Part shown: piece by piece, positions 1 to 5,041 of the stretch | How positions within the stretch are numbered: the stretch's first letter is position 1 | Layout: the number at the start of each line of letters is the position of its first letter | Source: Caldora sp. SIO3E6 | Lineage (GTDB): Bacteria > Cyanobacteriota > Cyanobacteriia > Cyanobacteriales > Coleofasciculaceae | DNA length: 6,467 nt | Direction: 5' to 3' | Assembly (NCBI GenBank): GCA_010672185.1 | Contig: JAAHHL010000416.1 | Coordinates: forward strand, 1-6,467 | Made by a program: the position numbers and the translations under genes | The notes under the pieces: model-generated | Database searches by the model: none | What the model was told of the DNA's origin: nothing | The model's input: only the letters and a program-made list of their open reading frames with translations

Positions 1-20
1 ATTGCTAATTGCTAATTGCT
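1..20. repeat. Heptamer tandem repeat, unit ATTGCTA
   Basis: Almost three exact copies of ATTGCTA occur at the left edge, so the array may continue outside the window. Short tandem heptamers (STRR) are well known in filamentous cyanobacterial genomes. Confidence 0.85.
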
Positions 21-32
21 CTCGAGAAACAA

Positions 33-60
33 GGCAACAGGCAACGGGCAACGGGCAACA
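33..60. repeat. Heptamer tandem repeat, unit GGCAAC(A/G)
   Basis: Four consecutive 7-bp units occur: GGCAACA, GGCAACG, GGCAACG, GGCAACA. The unit differs from the arrays on either side, so this is a separate repeat and not a continuation. Confidence 0.85.
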
Positions 61-204
61 GGGAAAGATATTGTTTCTCTTATTCAATTGGGGGCGCAAG
101 GCGCTCCTGAGGAGCTCTTCAGAAACTAAAAATGAAAATGGATGGCTGAATCCTTTGATATGAAACGTTTGCTGACTTCTTTTTAGGCCAGGAAAACTCT
201 TATT

Positions 205-232
205 CCTCCTGCCTCCTGCCTCCTGCCTCCTG
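205..232. repeat. Heptamer tandem repeat, unit CCTCCTG
   Basis: Four exact copies of CCTCCTG are followed by a partial CCT. The array lies just past the thioredoxin stop codon, 10 bp beyond a two-copy AATAAGT-type array (242-255), so two unrelated heptamers sit almost back to back. Confidence 0.9.
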
Positions 233-241
233 CCTTCTAAT

Positions 242-265
242 GCTTATTACTTATTCAGCAGACCC
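242..265 (-). repeat. Repeat copy spanning the trxA stop codon
   Basis: On the minus strand the segment reads GGGTCTGCTG and then AATAAGT AATAAGC. Its first 19 bases (247-265) are identical to 6347-6365 on the plus strand. It covers the last four sense codons and the stop of the thioredoxin gene, so the Gly-Ser-Ala-Glu terminus and the TAA come from sequence shared with a repeat elsewhere in the window. Confidence 0.75.
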
Positions 266-583
266 AAGATACTTATCAACTGCACCACTGAACTCTTCGT
301 AAGGCTTAGCACCGACTAGATGTTCTACCAGCTCACCACTCTTAAAAATTAGAATAGCAGGAATGCTACGGACGCCGTATTTTTTAGGGGTTTCTTGGTT
401 TTTTTCAATGTCGAGTTTGACTACTTTCGCACGACCTTGATATTCCTCTGCTAATTGGTCGATTAAAGGACTAATCTTACGGCAAGGGCCACACCATGTT
501 GCTGTGCAGTCCACTACAACTGGTCCTTCGTAGGTCAAAAGTTCGTCAAATTCACTTTCTTGGATTTGAGTTGCTGTCGTCAT
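251..583 (-). CDS. trxA: Thioredoxin
   Basis: A 110-residue single-domain cytosolic thioredoxin, of normal length for the family. It reduces protein disulfides and in cyanobacteria is itself reduced by ferredoxin-thioredoxin reductase or NADPH-thioredoxin reductase. The redox site WCGPC is at residues 30-34, with Cys31 as the expected nucleophile. Buried Asp25, Lys56 and the cis-proline in RSIP (Pro75) are all present. The residues just before the active site are unusual: DCTATWCGPC replaces the usual DFWAxWCGPC, so the nearly invariant Trp is Thr27 and an extra Cys26 lies beside the active site. The ATG at 581-583 has an AAGGA about 11 bases upstream. The stop lies inside a repeat. The ferredoxin gene lies upstream on the same strand. 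I cannot assign the m, x or y subtype with confidence. Confidence 0.93.
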   Translation of the reverse strand: MTTATQIQESEFDELLTYEGPVVVDCTATWCGPCRKISPLIDQLAEEYQGRAKVVKLDIEKNQETPKKYGVRSIPAILIFKSGELVEHLVGAKPYEEFSGAVDKYLGSAE

Positions 584-613
584 GAGTATTATTTTCCTTT
601 GAATGTGGAATTA

Positions 614-643
614 AGTGTAGTTTGCTATTTATTCAGTCATCAA
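614..643 (-). promoter_or_regulatory. Possible trxA promoter
   Basis: On the minus strand, TTGATG (638-643) and TACACT (614-619) are separated by 18 bases. Each matches four of six positions of the sigma-70 type consensus. Transcription would begin about 25 bases before the trxA start codon. The match is weak; read-through from the ferredoxin gene is the alternative. Confidence 0.25.
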
Positions 644-728
644 CTATCAGGCAAGACAAAAAGGCTAGGAGTAGGTATACCACCGGCATAAGGTAGGTGA
701 TTTCCAGGAAAAAATTTACCTGTCGTAG

Positions 729-754
729 GGTGCGTTAGCGAAGCGTAACGCACC
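729..754. repeat. Palindromic intergenic repeat in the petF-trxA gap
   Basis: GGTGCGTTA and its exact complement TAACGCACC flank an 8-base loop, GCGAAGCG, giving a perfect 9-bp stem. No T-tract follows on either strand, so it resembles a dispersed palindrome more than an intrinsic terminator. I recall similar GTGCGTTA...TAACGCAC palindromes between cyanobacterial genes, but this was not checked. On a petF-trxA transcript it could stabilise or separate the two parts. Confidence 0.65.
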
Positions 755-785
755 ACATCACGGGTACAATTATTTTCAAAATTCG

Positions 786-814
786 CCTAAAAACCTAAGA
801 CCTAATACCTAAAG
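786..814 (-). repeat. Heptamer array overlapping the petF stop codon
   Basis: On the plus strand the units are CCTAAAAA (8 bp), CCTAAGA, CCTAATA and CCTAAAG. On the minus strand this is a series of TTAGG-containing heptamers starting with the last Leu codon and TAG of the ferredoxin gene. Every unit contains TAG. Confidence 0.75.
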
Positions 815-1105
815 CTGGTCTTCTTGATCAGTTTGAATAGTACAGTCAGAAGCTGGGTAAGCTACACAAGTTAGAACAAAACCAGTAGCAATTTGGTCTT
901 CATCTAAGAATAGTTGATCTGATTGATCCACTTCCCCAGCAGTAATCTTGCCAGTACAAGTAGAACAAGAACCTGCTCGACAGGAAACAGGCAAGTCAAT
1001 TCCCTGTTCTTCAGCAGCCTCAACGATATATTGGTCGTCAGGAACTTCGATAGTTTTGTCGAGTCCTTCGGCTTCGTTGATGAGTCTGACTTTGTAAGTT
1101 GCCAT
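809..1105 (-). CDS. petF: Plant-type [2Fe-2S] ferredoxin
   Basis: A soluble 98-residue ferredoxin, the normal length for the photosynthetic type. It carries electrons from photosystem I to FNR, ferredoxin-thioredoxin reductase and other acceptors. Cluster ligands are Cys42, Cys47, Cys50 (motif CRAGSCSTC) and Cys80 (LTCVAYP). Phe66 in SDQLFLD and Glu95 near the C-terminus match residues known in Anabaena ferredoxin I to be needed for electron transfer to FNR (Phe65 and Glu94 in mature numbering). The sequence resembles the vegetative-cell type more than the heterocyst FdxH type. An extra Cys88 is present. An in-frame ATG lies 16 codons further upstream, but the MATYKVRLINEAEG start fits the family and has AAGGAG nine bases before it. 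The stop TAG falls in a heptamer array. petF is the best symbol, though this could be a second paralog. Confidence 0.93.
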   Translation of the reverse strand: MATYKVRLINEAEGLDKTIEVPDDQYIVEAAEEQGIDLPVSCRAGSCSTCTGKITAGEVDQSDQLFLDEDQIATGFVLTCVAYPASDCTIQTDQEDQL

Positions 1106-1136
1106 GAAATAATACTCCTTGTATGAGCAAAATAAT

Positions 1137-1165
1137 TTAATAGATGATACCAAATCCGGTTACAA
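1137..1165 (-). promoter_or_regulatory. Candidate petF promoter
   Basis: On the minus strand TTGTAA (1160-1165) and TATTAA (1137-1142) have exactly 17 bases between them. Each matches four of six consensus bases. Predicted transcription would start near 1130, giving a leader of about 25 bases with the AAGGAG site. The -35 hexamer lies inside the MITE-like element and the -10 just outside it. Confidence 0.4.
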
Positions 1166-1266
1166 TAAAGCAGTTTTGAGCAAACCGTGAAATCTTGCTC
1201 TGAGACGTTTCATGAAACGTCTCTACAATGTGGGCATAGCGGGTATATTGATACCGGATTTGGTAT
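1147..1266. mobile_element. MITE-like element with 14-bp terminal inverted repeats
   Basis: ATACCAAATCCGGT at 1147-1160 and its exact complement at 1253-1266 bound a 120-bp segment without coding capacity. Both ends carry TA just inside the outermost base (1148-1149, 1264-1265), as would fit TA-targeting IS630/Tc1-type elements if TA is the duplicated target; no longer target duplication is visible. A perfect 22-bp palindrome (1202-1223) lies in the middle. The size and structure fit a non-autonomous element; the responsible transposase is not in this window. Confidence 0.7.
1202..1223. repeat. Perfect 22-bp palindrome inside the MITE
   Basis: The arms GAGACGTTTCA and TGAAACGTCTC are exact complements with no spacer. 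The core could extrude as a cruciform or be a binding site for a dimeric protein. It may be an older dispersed repeat captured by the surrounding element. Confidence 0.8.
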
Positions 1267-1355
1267 GAGCAGACAAGTTCTCTACTCTTGTATGAGCCAA
1301 AAAATATGGCTTTGGCTAACACCAATACTGAGTAAAGGAAAGCTTTTACAGTTGT

Positions 1356-1521
1356 TTAAATCTCTACAGACTGCCGTAGCGACTCCTGCAACATATTAGT
1401 CACTTGCTCGACAGTAAGATTAGCATCAATAGTTTTGAGAATGCTGGTTAAACTCAGCTATGATTGCCATCAAGTTGGGCTCAATTTCACTGGCTAATCC
1501 TGCCATTTTTTTGTAATCCAT
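1356..1521 (-). pseudogene. Frameshifted small gene remnant resembling a nucleotide-kinase C-terminus
   Basis: Two overlapping minus-strand frames look like pieces of one protein. The first starts at the ATG 1519-1521, begins MDYKKMAGLASEIEP, and stops after 31 residues at 1426-1428. The second is open from 1457 to a stop at 1356-1358, has no start codon, and contains LKTIDANLTVEQV. This second piece resembles the C-terminal LKTIDGNLSVPVV of the adenylate-kinase-like protein at 3458-4027; LQE-x-L also follows in both. A one-base shift would join the frames into a product of about 54 residues. It may be a decayed kinase paralog or a separate small gene; a sequencing error is also possible. Confidence 0.4.
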
Positions 1522-1812
1522 AATTTGATTAACACCCTGAAACAATTTAAATCCTTATCTGAAAAGAGTTTTTGCTCTTTTTTGTGTAACATTCCTCAGT
1601 GTACACCTTCAATCATCTCTTGTCTATATTTATCAAATATTTTAATTCTTTTACTTGTAACATCCCTCTAGTGGGGTCGCTTGGGTTACTTTACTGAATA
1701 TTCATCTTTAAAAAAGAATAGGAAGAATACATTAATACTGCCCTGATGCTAAAATCTTTACCGCGTATAGGATATGCCCTGGTTTATACCTTTCAGTCAT
1801 CACAAGATAACC
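1522..1812. other. Intergenic region upstream of the serine hydrolase gene
   Basis: An AT-rich hairpin with a T-run (AAAAGAG, TTTTTG, CTCTTTT at 1562-1581) could be a weak bidirectional terminator, although no plus-strand gene ends just before it. Motifs close to GTAACAT(T/C)CCTC appear at about 1586 and 1659. I could not fix a convincing promoter for the hydrolase gene. An alternative start ATG at 1774 would add 13 residues. Confidence 0.4.
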
Positions 1813-3156
1813 ATGTTTACTCACACTTACACGCAGATTTATAGGCTGAGTTTAGTTTTGCTCACTCTAATTCTCCTCTTTGTCGGGTCAGCCGATGCGA
1901 TTGCTCTGGAACCCGACTATACTATTCCAGACGATCTGACTTCAGTAAAAACGTGGAGGCGCGGATACTCCGCAGACGAAGCACTCGAGTTTAGAAGAAC
2001 CTATACTTATGAAGATTTTGTCAACACGGGAGATACCGGCGCTTACATGTTTAGCCGTCTCGGCGAACTTATACCGACAGCAACACTCTACCGTCAGGGC
2101 TCGGTTGCCAATCTTCCCAAGAAGCCTATGCCACAGATTGCCAACGTCACGGCAACCACTAAACTCGGAACCAAAACCTTAGGCGCTGCAATAAAGGACG
2201 AGCGATCGCGCCTGCGAGCCATTGCTGTCGTTCATAATGGTGAACTTGTTTTTGAGAAATACATCGGCATCAGACCTCAAGATAGTCACCTTTGGCAGTC
2301 CTGCTCAAAGACAATCTCGAGCTTATTGATTCATCTGCTGGCAGAGGAGAATTTAATCTCCCTCGACGTACCAGTTACGGAATACCTAGATGAATTAGCC
2401 GACACAGGTTGGAAGCAGGTGACCGTAGCTGATGTGCTGCACCACAAATCGGGCATGGATGTCGAAGAAAATAATGTGTCCGATCCATCGCATCCTGTCG
2501 CTCAGTTCTACAAAAGTGCTTTGGCGGCAAGGGGGGAACCCTCAGGCCCTTCGCAAGATGAGCTTTTGCGAGAGATTGACGTACTACAGGAGCCCGGACT
2601 GGCATTTCAGTATGGCAGTATAAACACGCAAATTTTGGGATTGCTCATCGAAAGAGTGACCGGAAAGCCGTGGAATGATGTCGCAAGCGAGCGGGTTTGG
2701 AGCAAGATAGGTATGGAGGGCGATGGGAAAGTGGCAATTACTTCTACCGGAGAGCTCCTTAATGGTGGTGTCATTGCTGGGCGTTTGCGAGATTTTGCAC
2801 GCTACGGGATGATTTATACACCCAGTTGGAATGTTGTTGCGACAGAGTCTATTGTTTCAGACAGCTACCTTGGTAAGGTCTATGGGGCTGTGGATCAAGA
2901 GATTTTCAACAAAGGGTATATGGGTCAGCGCATGAACGACAACTTTGGATTTAAACCAGGAGAGTTGGGTGCATCGTACCAGTGGGATGCAGTGTTCCCA
3001 GACGGCGACCTTTACAAATCCGGTCGAAGCGGTCAGGCACTTTACGTTTCGCCGGAAACAGATACGGTCGTAGTCTGGTTTTCAACAACATGGCAGAGTT
3101 CGCTATGGTTGGAGGGTTATGCTCGAGAGATTGTCACGCAGATTTTCCGTAACTAA
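1813..3156 (+). CDS. Secreted serine hydrolase of the beta-lactamase / NylB-like family
   Basis: A 447-residue protein with an N-terminal signal sequence: a short polar part with one Arg, then a hydrophobic core (LSLVLLTLILLFVG), then a small-residue cleavage region around residues 26-30. It should act in the periplasm or outside. The penicillin-binding-type catalytic domain covers about residues 110-440. The nucleophile motif SCSK is at Ser163 and Lys166, and the second motif is Tyr267-Gly-Ser in FQYGSIN. KSGRSGQALYVSP at about 402-414 matches the third active-site region of 6-aminohexanoate-oligomer hydrolases and related esterases. The family includes class C beta-lactamases, DD-peptidases, esterases and amidases, so the substrate is unknown. 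An ATG 13 codons upstream (1774) is possible, but the start at 1813 gives a cleaner signal peptide; neither has a good ribosome site. By eye the base composition is more GC-rich than its neighbours, suggesting transfer. Confidence 0.85.
   Translation: MFTHTYTQIYRLSLVLLTLILLFVGSADAIALEPDYTIPDDLTSVKTWRRGYSADEALEFRRTYTYEDFVNTGDTGAYMFSRLGELIPTATLYRQGSVANLPKKPMPQIANVTATTKLGTKTLGAAIKDERSRLRAIAVVHNGELVFEKYIGIRPQDSHLWQSCSKTISSLLIHLLAEENLISLDVPVTEYLDELADTGWKQVTVADVLHHKSGMDVEENNVSDPSHPVAQFYKSALAARGEPSGPSQDELLREIDVLQEPGLAFQYGSINTQILGLLIERVTGKPWNDVASERVWSKIGMEGDGKVAITSTGELLNGGVIAGRLRDFARYGMIYTPSWNVVATESIVSDSYLGKVYGAVDQEIFNKGYMGQRMNDNFGFKPGELGASYQWDAVFPDGDLYKSGRSGQALYVSPETDTVVVWFSTTWQSSLWLEGYAREIVTQIFRN
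2212..2219. repeat. HIP1 octamer GCGATCGC
   Basis: The highly iterated palindrome of many cyanobacterial genomes is found inside the serine hydrolase gene. A second copy is at 3909-3916 in the kinase-like gene. Its presence suggests that the hydrolase gene, if acquired, came from a cyanobacterium or has been resident for a long time. Confidence 0.8.
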
Positions 3157-3173
3157 CCTGATTTAACCCTTCA

Positions 3174-3404
3174 TTAAAGAAGTTTCTTGGCTAATAAATC
3201 CCTAATCGAGAAAGTCTGAAACTGTTCTTGAGTACCGTGGTAGTTGAGTAAAATTTGGCAACTCCTTGCCTCCCCACAAACATAGCCCCCATCATTGCTG
3301 TGAAAGGGAACTAGTATTGCTTTCCCTAGTGCAGCGGGCGTGGAAATAACTGAGCAGCTAAAATCTCCTTGTCCTCCTTGTCCTCCTTGTCTCTTTTGAG
3401 GTGC
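3174..3404 (-). pseudogene. 5'-truncated gene remnant of unknown function
   Basis: A minus-strand frame of 76 sense codons ends at TAA (3174-3176) and is closed upstream by TGA (3405-3407). It contains no ATG, GTG or TTG start. The distal part looks like real protein, with segments such as AILVPFHSNDGG, YVCGEARSCQILLNYHG and FQTFSIRDLLAKK. The proximal part is made by the 9-bp repeat and reads as Gln-Gly-Gly units. The simplest reading is the C-terminal end of a gene whose 5' part was lost or replaced at the repeat. I do not recognise the family. A chance open frame cannot be excluded at this length. Confidence 0.4.
3365..3391. repeat. 9-bp tandem repeat, unit CTCCTTGTC
   Basis: Three exact copies occur (GACAAGGAG on the minus strand). 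The unit resembles, but is not identical to, the GGGAGACAA unit near 4858. It is flanked by a 9-bp inverted repeat, CTAGTGCAG at 3326-3334 and CTGCACTAG at 3423-3431. Confidence 0.85.
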
Positions 3405-3457
3405 TCAAGGATTTCCGCCTAACTGCACTAGTTTCCCCACTCCTTTTTTCGCTTACC

Positions 3458-4027
3458 TCAAACTGCGACTTGAAGATCCAACAGCTCCTGCAAGCTAGAA
3501 GTCACAACAGGAACCGAGAGATTACCATCAATCGTCTTGAGACAATGGCGGCTCTGGTAAAATTCAATTAAATTGATAGGGGCAGTCTGCTTAGGATAAA
3601 CTTCTAGACGTTGAGCTAGTTTTGGTTGAGTATAGTTTTGGTCACCTTGTCCTAACATTCTCTTGAGCAAGGTATTGAGGGAAACTTCAAAATTGATTAC
3701 CCAATCATAGCGTTGACCAATTTCTTGGAGTAGTTGCTCCAAAGCCTGAGCTTGGGATAAATTTCGGGGAAATCCATCTAGTACCCAACCTCTTCTCGCA
3801 TCGGATTGGTTCAAACGCTGGCGAAGGAGTTCAATGAATAGGGTATCCGGCACTAGTTTTCCTTGCTTCATAAAACTTTGAGCTTTCAAACCCAAAAACG
3901 TTTCCTGAGCGATCGCCTGACGTAAGATATCACCAAGAGCAAGATAGGGAAGCTGCCAGTATTCAGCTAGAATAGTGGCTTGGGTTTCCTTACCTGTTCC
4001 AAAAGGTCCGAGAAAGATTAATCGCAT
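3458..4027 (-). CDS. Adenylate-kinase-like nucleoside monophosphate kinase, divergent
   Basis: A 189-residue P-loop NMP kinase, the length of short-LID adenylate kinases. Adenylate kinase interconverts ATP plus AMP with two ADP in the cytosol. The P-loop is GPFGTGKET at residues 7-15, with Lys13 kept but the usual GKGT changed to GKET. LGD-x-LR (31-36) fits the AMP site, normally TGD. DGFPR is intact at 84-88, as is RLEVYPKQTAPI (140-151). Of the arginines used in E. coli Adk, Arg123 and Arg140 here match R119 and R167, but R123 is replaced by Gln127 and no equivalent of R156 is seen in the short LID. It is probably a paralog, since cyanobacterial housekeeping adk normally sits in the ribosomal protein cluster. 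Activity or substrate may differ, so no symbol is given. No clear ribosome site precedes the ATG. Confidence 0.8.
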   Translation of the reverse strand: MRLIFLGPFGTGKETQATILAEYWQLPYLALGDILRQAIAQETFLGLKAQSFMKQGKLVPDTLFIELLRQRLNQSDARRGWVLDGFPRNLSQAQALEQLLQEIGQRYDWVINFEVSLNTLLKRMLGQGDQNYTQPKLAQRLEVYPKQTAPINLIEFYQSRHCLKTIDGNLSVPVVTSSLQELLDLQVAV

Positions 4028-4084
4028 TACTTATAATTTAGGAATTGATAAACTACCAAATAAAGTTGTTTAACTAAAATAGTT
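4028..4084. promoter_or_regulatory. Divergent intergenic region between the kinase-like and recombinase-like genes
   Basis: Only 57 AT-rich bases separate two divergent start codons, so the promoters must overlap or lie inside the genes. On the minus strand TTGGTA (4054-4059) and TATAAG (4030-4035) are 18 bases apart, but this -10 ends two bases before the kinase ATG and would give a leaderless or internally started transcript. On the plus strand TTGATA (4045-4050) lacks a good -10 at normal spacing. Neither gene has a clear ribosome site. Confidence 0.35.
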
Positions 4085-4465
4085 ATGGCTGCTGAAGAGT
4101 TAAACTGGTACACAGTTACAGAAAGACTAGAACAAGGTCGGAGAGCGAAAGCTGCTCAAGGTGGTTATGCCGGTTACGGTTCCCCAGCTTTTGGTCAACA
4201 ATCCCTAGGTGGTGAATTAGTAGAAAACCAATCAGAACAACAGGTTATTGAGTTAATTCGCCGTCACCATAAATCCGGTAAATCCCTACAGCAGATAGCA
4301 GATTGGCTCAATCAACAGGGACATAAAACCAAACGTGGTTATCAGTGGAAACGAATCTCAGTTAAGCGGGTTCTTGACAGACTTTATGGCAAAACCCCTA
4401 GATTCTCTGGAGTCTCTGGCATTACAAAAAATAGCACCCAGGGAACTTCGGAGCAGGGGAAGTAA
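4085..4465 (+). CDS. Stand-alone 'Recombinase' DNA-binding domain protein without catalytic domain
   Basis: A 126-residue basic protein. Residues 15-100 match the pattern of the 'Recombinase' region (Pfam PF07508 type) of large serine recombinases: GRRAKAAQGGYAGYGSPAFG, then an acidic segment with E-x-x-VIELI, then the helical pattern SGKSLQQIADWLNQQGHKTKRG and W-x-RISVKRVLDRLYG. The N-terminal resolvase domain with the catalytic serine and the Cys-rich domain are absent, and no remnant is visible upstream, where the kinase gene starts 57 bases away. It is therefore unlikely to recombine DNA alone and may bind DNA or regulate its divergent neighbour (inference). The last 20 or so residues are low-complexity Ser/Thr/Gly/Gln. 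The stop follows GGAGCAGGGGAAG, which looks like degenerate repeat sequence. Confidence 0.75.
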   Translation: MAAEELNWYTVTERLEQGRRAKAAQGGYAGYGSPAFGQQSLGGELVENQSEQQVIELIRRHHKSGKSLQQIADWLNQQGHKTKRGYQWKRISVKRVLDRLYGKTPRFSGVSGITKNSTQGTSEQGK

Positions 4466-4671
4466 AATATACAACTCGAATCCAACAATTTAGACAATTG
4501 ACTGTTTGCAGTTTCCTCTCTAGAAAATCAAGGCTACCAACTTCAGGTGGGCTCCTTTCAAAAAGCAAGCATTTCAACCTTTAGTAACCGGAGCTAATCG
4601 TAGTCTATAAATTTGTCCCAATCTACGCTGGCAGCCCAAAGAACTTACCCATCTGTTATTAAGCACAACTA

Positions 4672-4697
4672 GGCAAGTAGCTTGCCATAACCTTTTT
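4672..4697 (+). terminator. Possible Rho-independent terminator
   Basis: GGCAAG-TAG-CTTGCC forms a perfect 6-bp stem and is followed, after ATAACC, by seven T. The gap between stem and T-run is longer than ideal. It lies about 200 bases after the recombinase-like gene and could end its transcript. Confidence 0.35.
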
Positions 4698-4733
4698 TTC
4701 GCTACAATAATTGCAATGTAAGGATTACATTAC

Positions 4734-4759
4734 TTGTGAGTGTAACTTTTCTTTATAAT
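4734..4759 (+). promoter_or_regulatory. Candidate promoter for the CBS-domain gene
   Basis: A perfect TATAAT lies at 4754-4759. The nearest -35-like hexamer, TTGTGA (4734-4739), is only 14 bases away, which is short, so an activator or another sigma factor may be involved. A dyad, AATGTAA-GGA-TTACATT, lies at 4715-4731 just upstream and is a possible operator. A transcript from here would have a leader of about 280 bases carrying both tandem repeats. Confidence 0.4.
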
Positions 4760-4841
4760 ATACCTATGTAGGTGTAATGTAAATATTTTTCAAAACCTTG
4801 AACTTGCTTTCGTGTAACATCCGTCTTTTGATGGGAGATGG

Positions 4842-4956
4842 GGGTGTGGGGAGATAAGGGAGACAAGGGAGACAAGGGAGACAAGGGAGTGTGGGGAAAT
4901 AAGGGAGACAAGGGAGACAAGGGAGACAAGGGAGACAAGGGAGTGTGGGGAAATAA
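4842..4956 (+). repeat. Hierarchical 9-bp tandem repeat, unit GGGAGACAA
   Basis: From 4858 the order is three GGGAGACAA units, one 18-bp spacer (GGGAGTGTGGGGAAATAA), four GGGAGACAA units, and the same 18-bp spacer again (4939-4956). A slightly altered spacer precedes the block at 4842-4857. The spacer is exactly two unit lengths, so the block stays in 9-bp register. This indicates amplification at two levels: single units and unit-plus-spacer blocks. Confidence 0.92.
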
Positions 4957-4973
4957 AGGAACATTTTCACTCA

Positions 4974-4987
4974 CCAATTCCCAATTC
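4974..4987 (+). repeat. Two-copy heptamer, unit CCAATTC
   Basis: Two exact adjacent copies of CCAATTC lie between the 9-bp repeat block and the CAACAAA array. With only two copies it could be coincidence, but it matches the 7-bp period of the other arrays. Confidence 0.5.
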
Positions 4988-4992
4988 TCAAA

Positions 4993-5041
4993 CAACAAAC
5001 AACAAACAACCAACAACAAACAACAAATGACAAACAACCAA
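4993..5041 (+). repeat. Heptamer array, unit CAACAAA, abutting the CBS start codon
   Basis: Seven 7-bp units occur: CAACAAA, CAACAAA, CAACCAA, CAACAAA, CAACAAA, TGACAAA, CAACCAA. Only four bases (AACC) separate the last unit from the ATG at 5046. The array occupies the place where a Shine-Dalgarno site would be, and almost no G is present. Confidence 0.88.

Larger units (their letters stand above)
1..250. other. Repeat-rich non-coding stretch downstream of the thioredoxin gene
   Basis: I see no convincing gene here. The stretch holds three heptamer arrays, listed separately, and a GC-rich segment (94-115) in which GCGC-AAG-GCGC and GCTCC-TGA-GGAGC can form overlapping small hairpins. It lacks a T-tract on either strand, so I do not call it a terminator. 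The minus strand is open from 243 to the left edge, about 81 codons, but has no Met and is partly made of repeat units. The plus strand is open to a stop at 127-129. Such two-strand openness fits a dispersed intergenic repeat better than a gene, but this is inference. Confidence 0.5.
4466..4841. other. Intergenic region before the 9-bp repeat
   Basis: Listed separately are a hairpin with a T-run (4672-4697) and a promoter-like site. There is also a dyad, AATGTAA-GGA-TTACATT (4715-4731), and a GTAATGTAA at 4774-4782 that complements its right half. Short protein-like frames exist: a plus-strand frame around 4499-4591 containing LENQGYQLQVGSFQKA, and a minus-strand frame over about 4587-4731 without a usual start. 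Either could be gene debris, but neither is supported well enough to call. Confidence 0.4.

Noticed and set aside
94..115. Terminator for trxA
   Set aside because: The GC-rich hairpins are not followed by a T-run on the minus strand and lie about 135 bases past the stop.
633..689. An 18-codon hydrophobic minus-strand frame (MPVVYLLLAF...) upstream of trxA
   Set aside because: No ribosome site precedes it and a second, unrelated frame is equally open; it is too short to support.
923..1126. Plus-strand frame inside the ferredoxin gene
   Set aside because: It lies antisense to a clear ferredoxin with all four cluster ligands.
1187..1399. Plus-strand frame across the MITE palindrome
   Set aside because: It starts inside the mobile element and is built from its palindrome; no family features are visible.
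2375..2623. Antisense and shifted frames inside the serine hydrolase gene
   Set aside because: They are shadows of the long hydrolase frame, whose catalytic motifs are in the main frame.
4718..4733. NtcA-like site (GTA...TAC) upstream of the TATAAT of the CBS gene
   Set aside because: GTA and TAC are separated by 10 bases instead of the 8 in the NtcA consensus GTA-N8-TAC, and no properly spaced alternative was found.
4842..4956. CRISPR-like array
   Set aside because: The units are 9 bp with identical 18-bp interruptions; there are no unique spacers and no repeats of CRISPR length.
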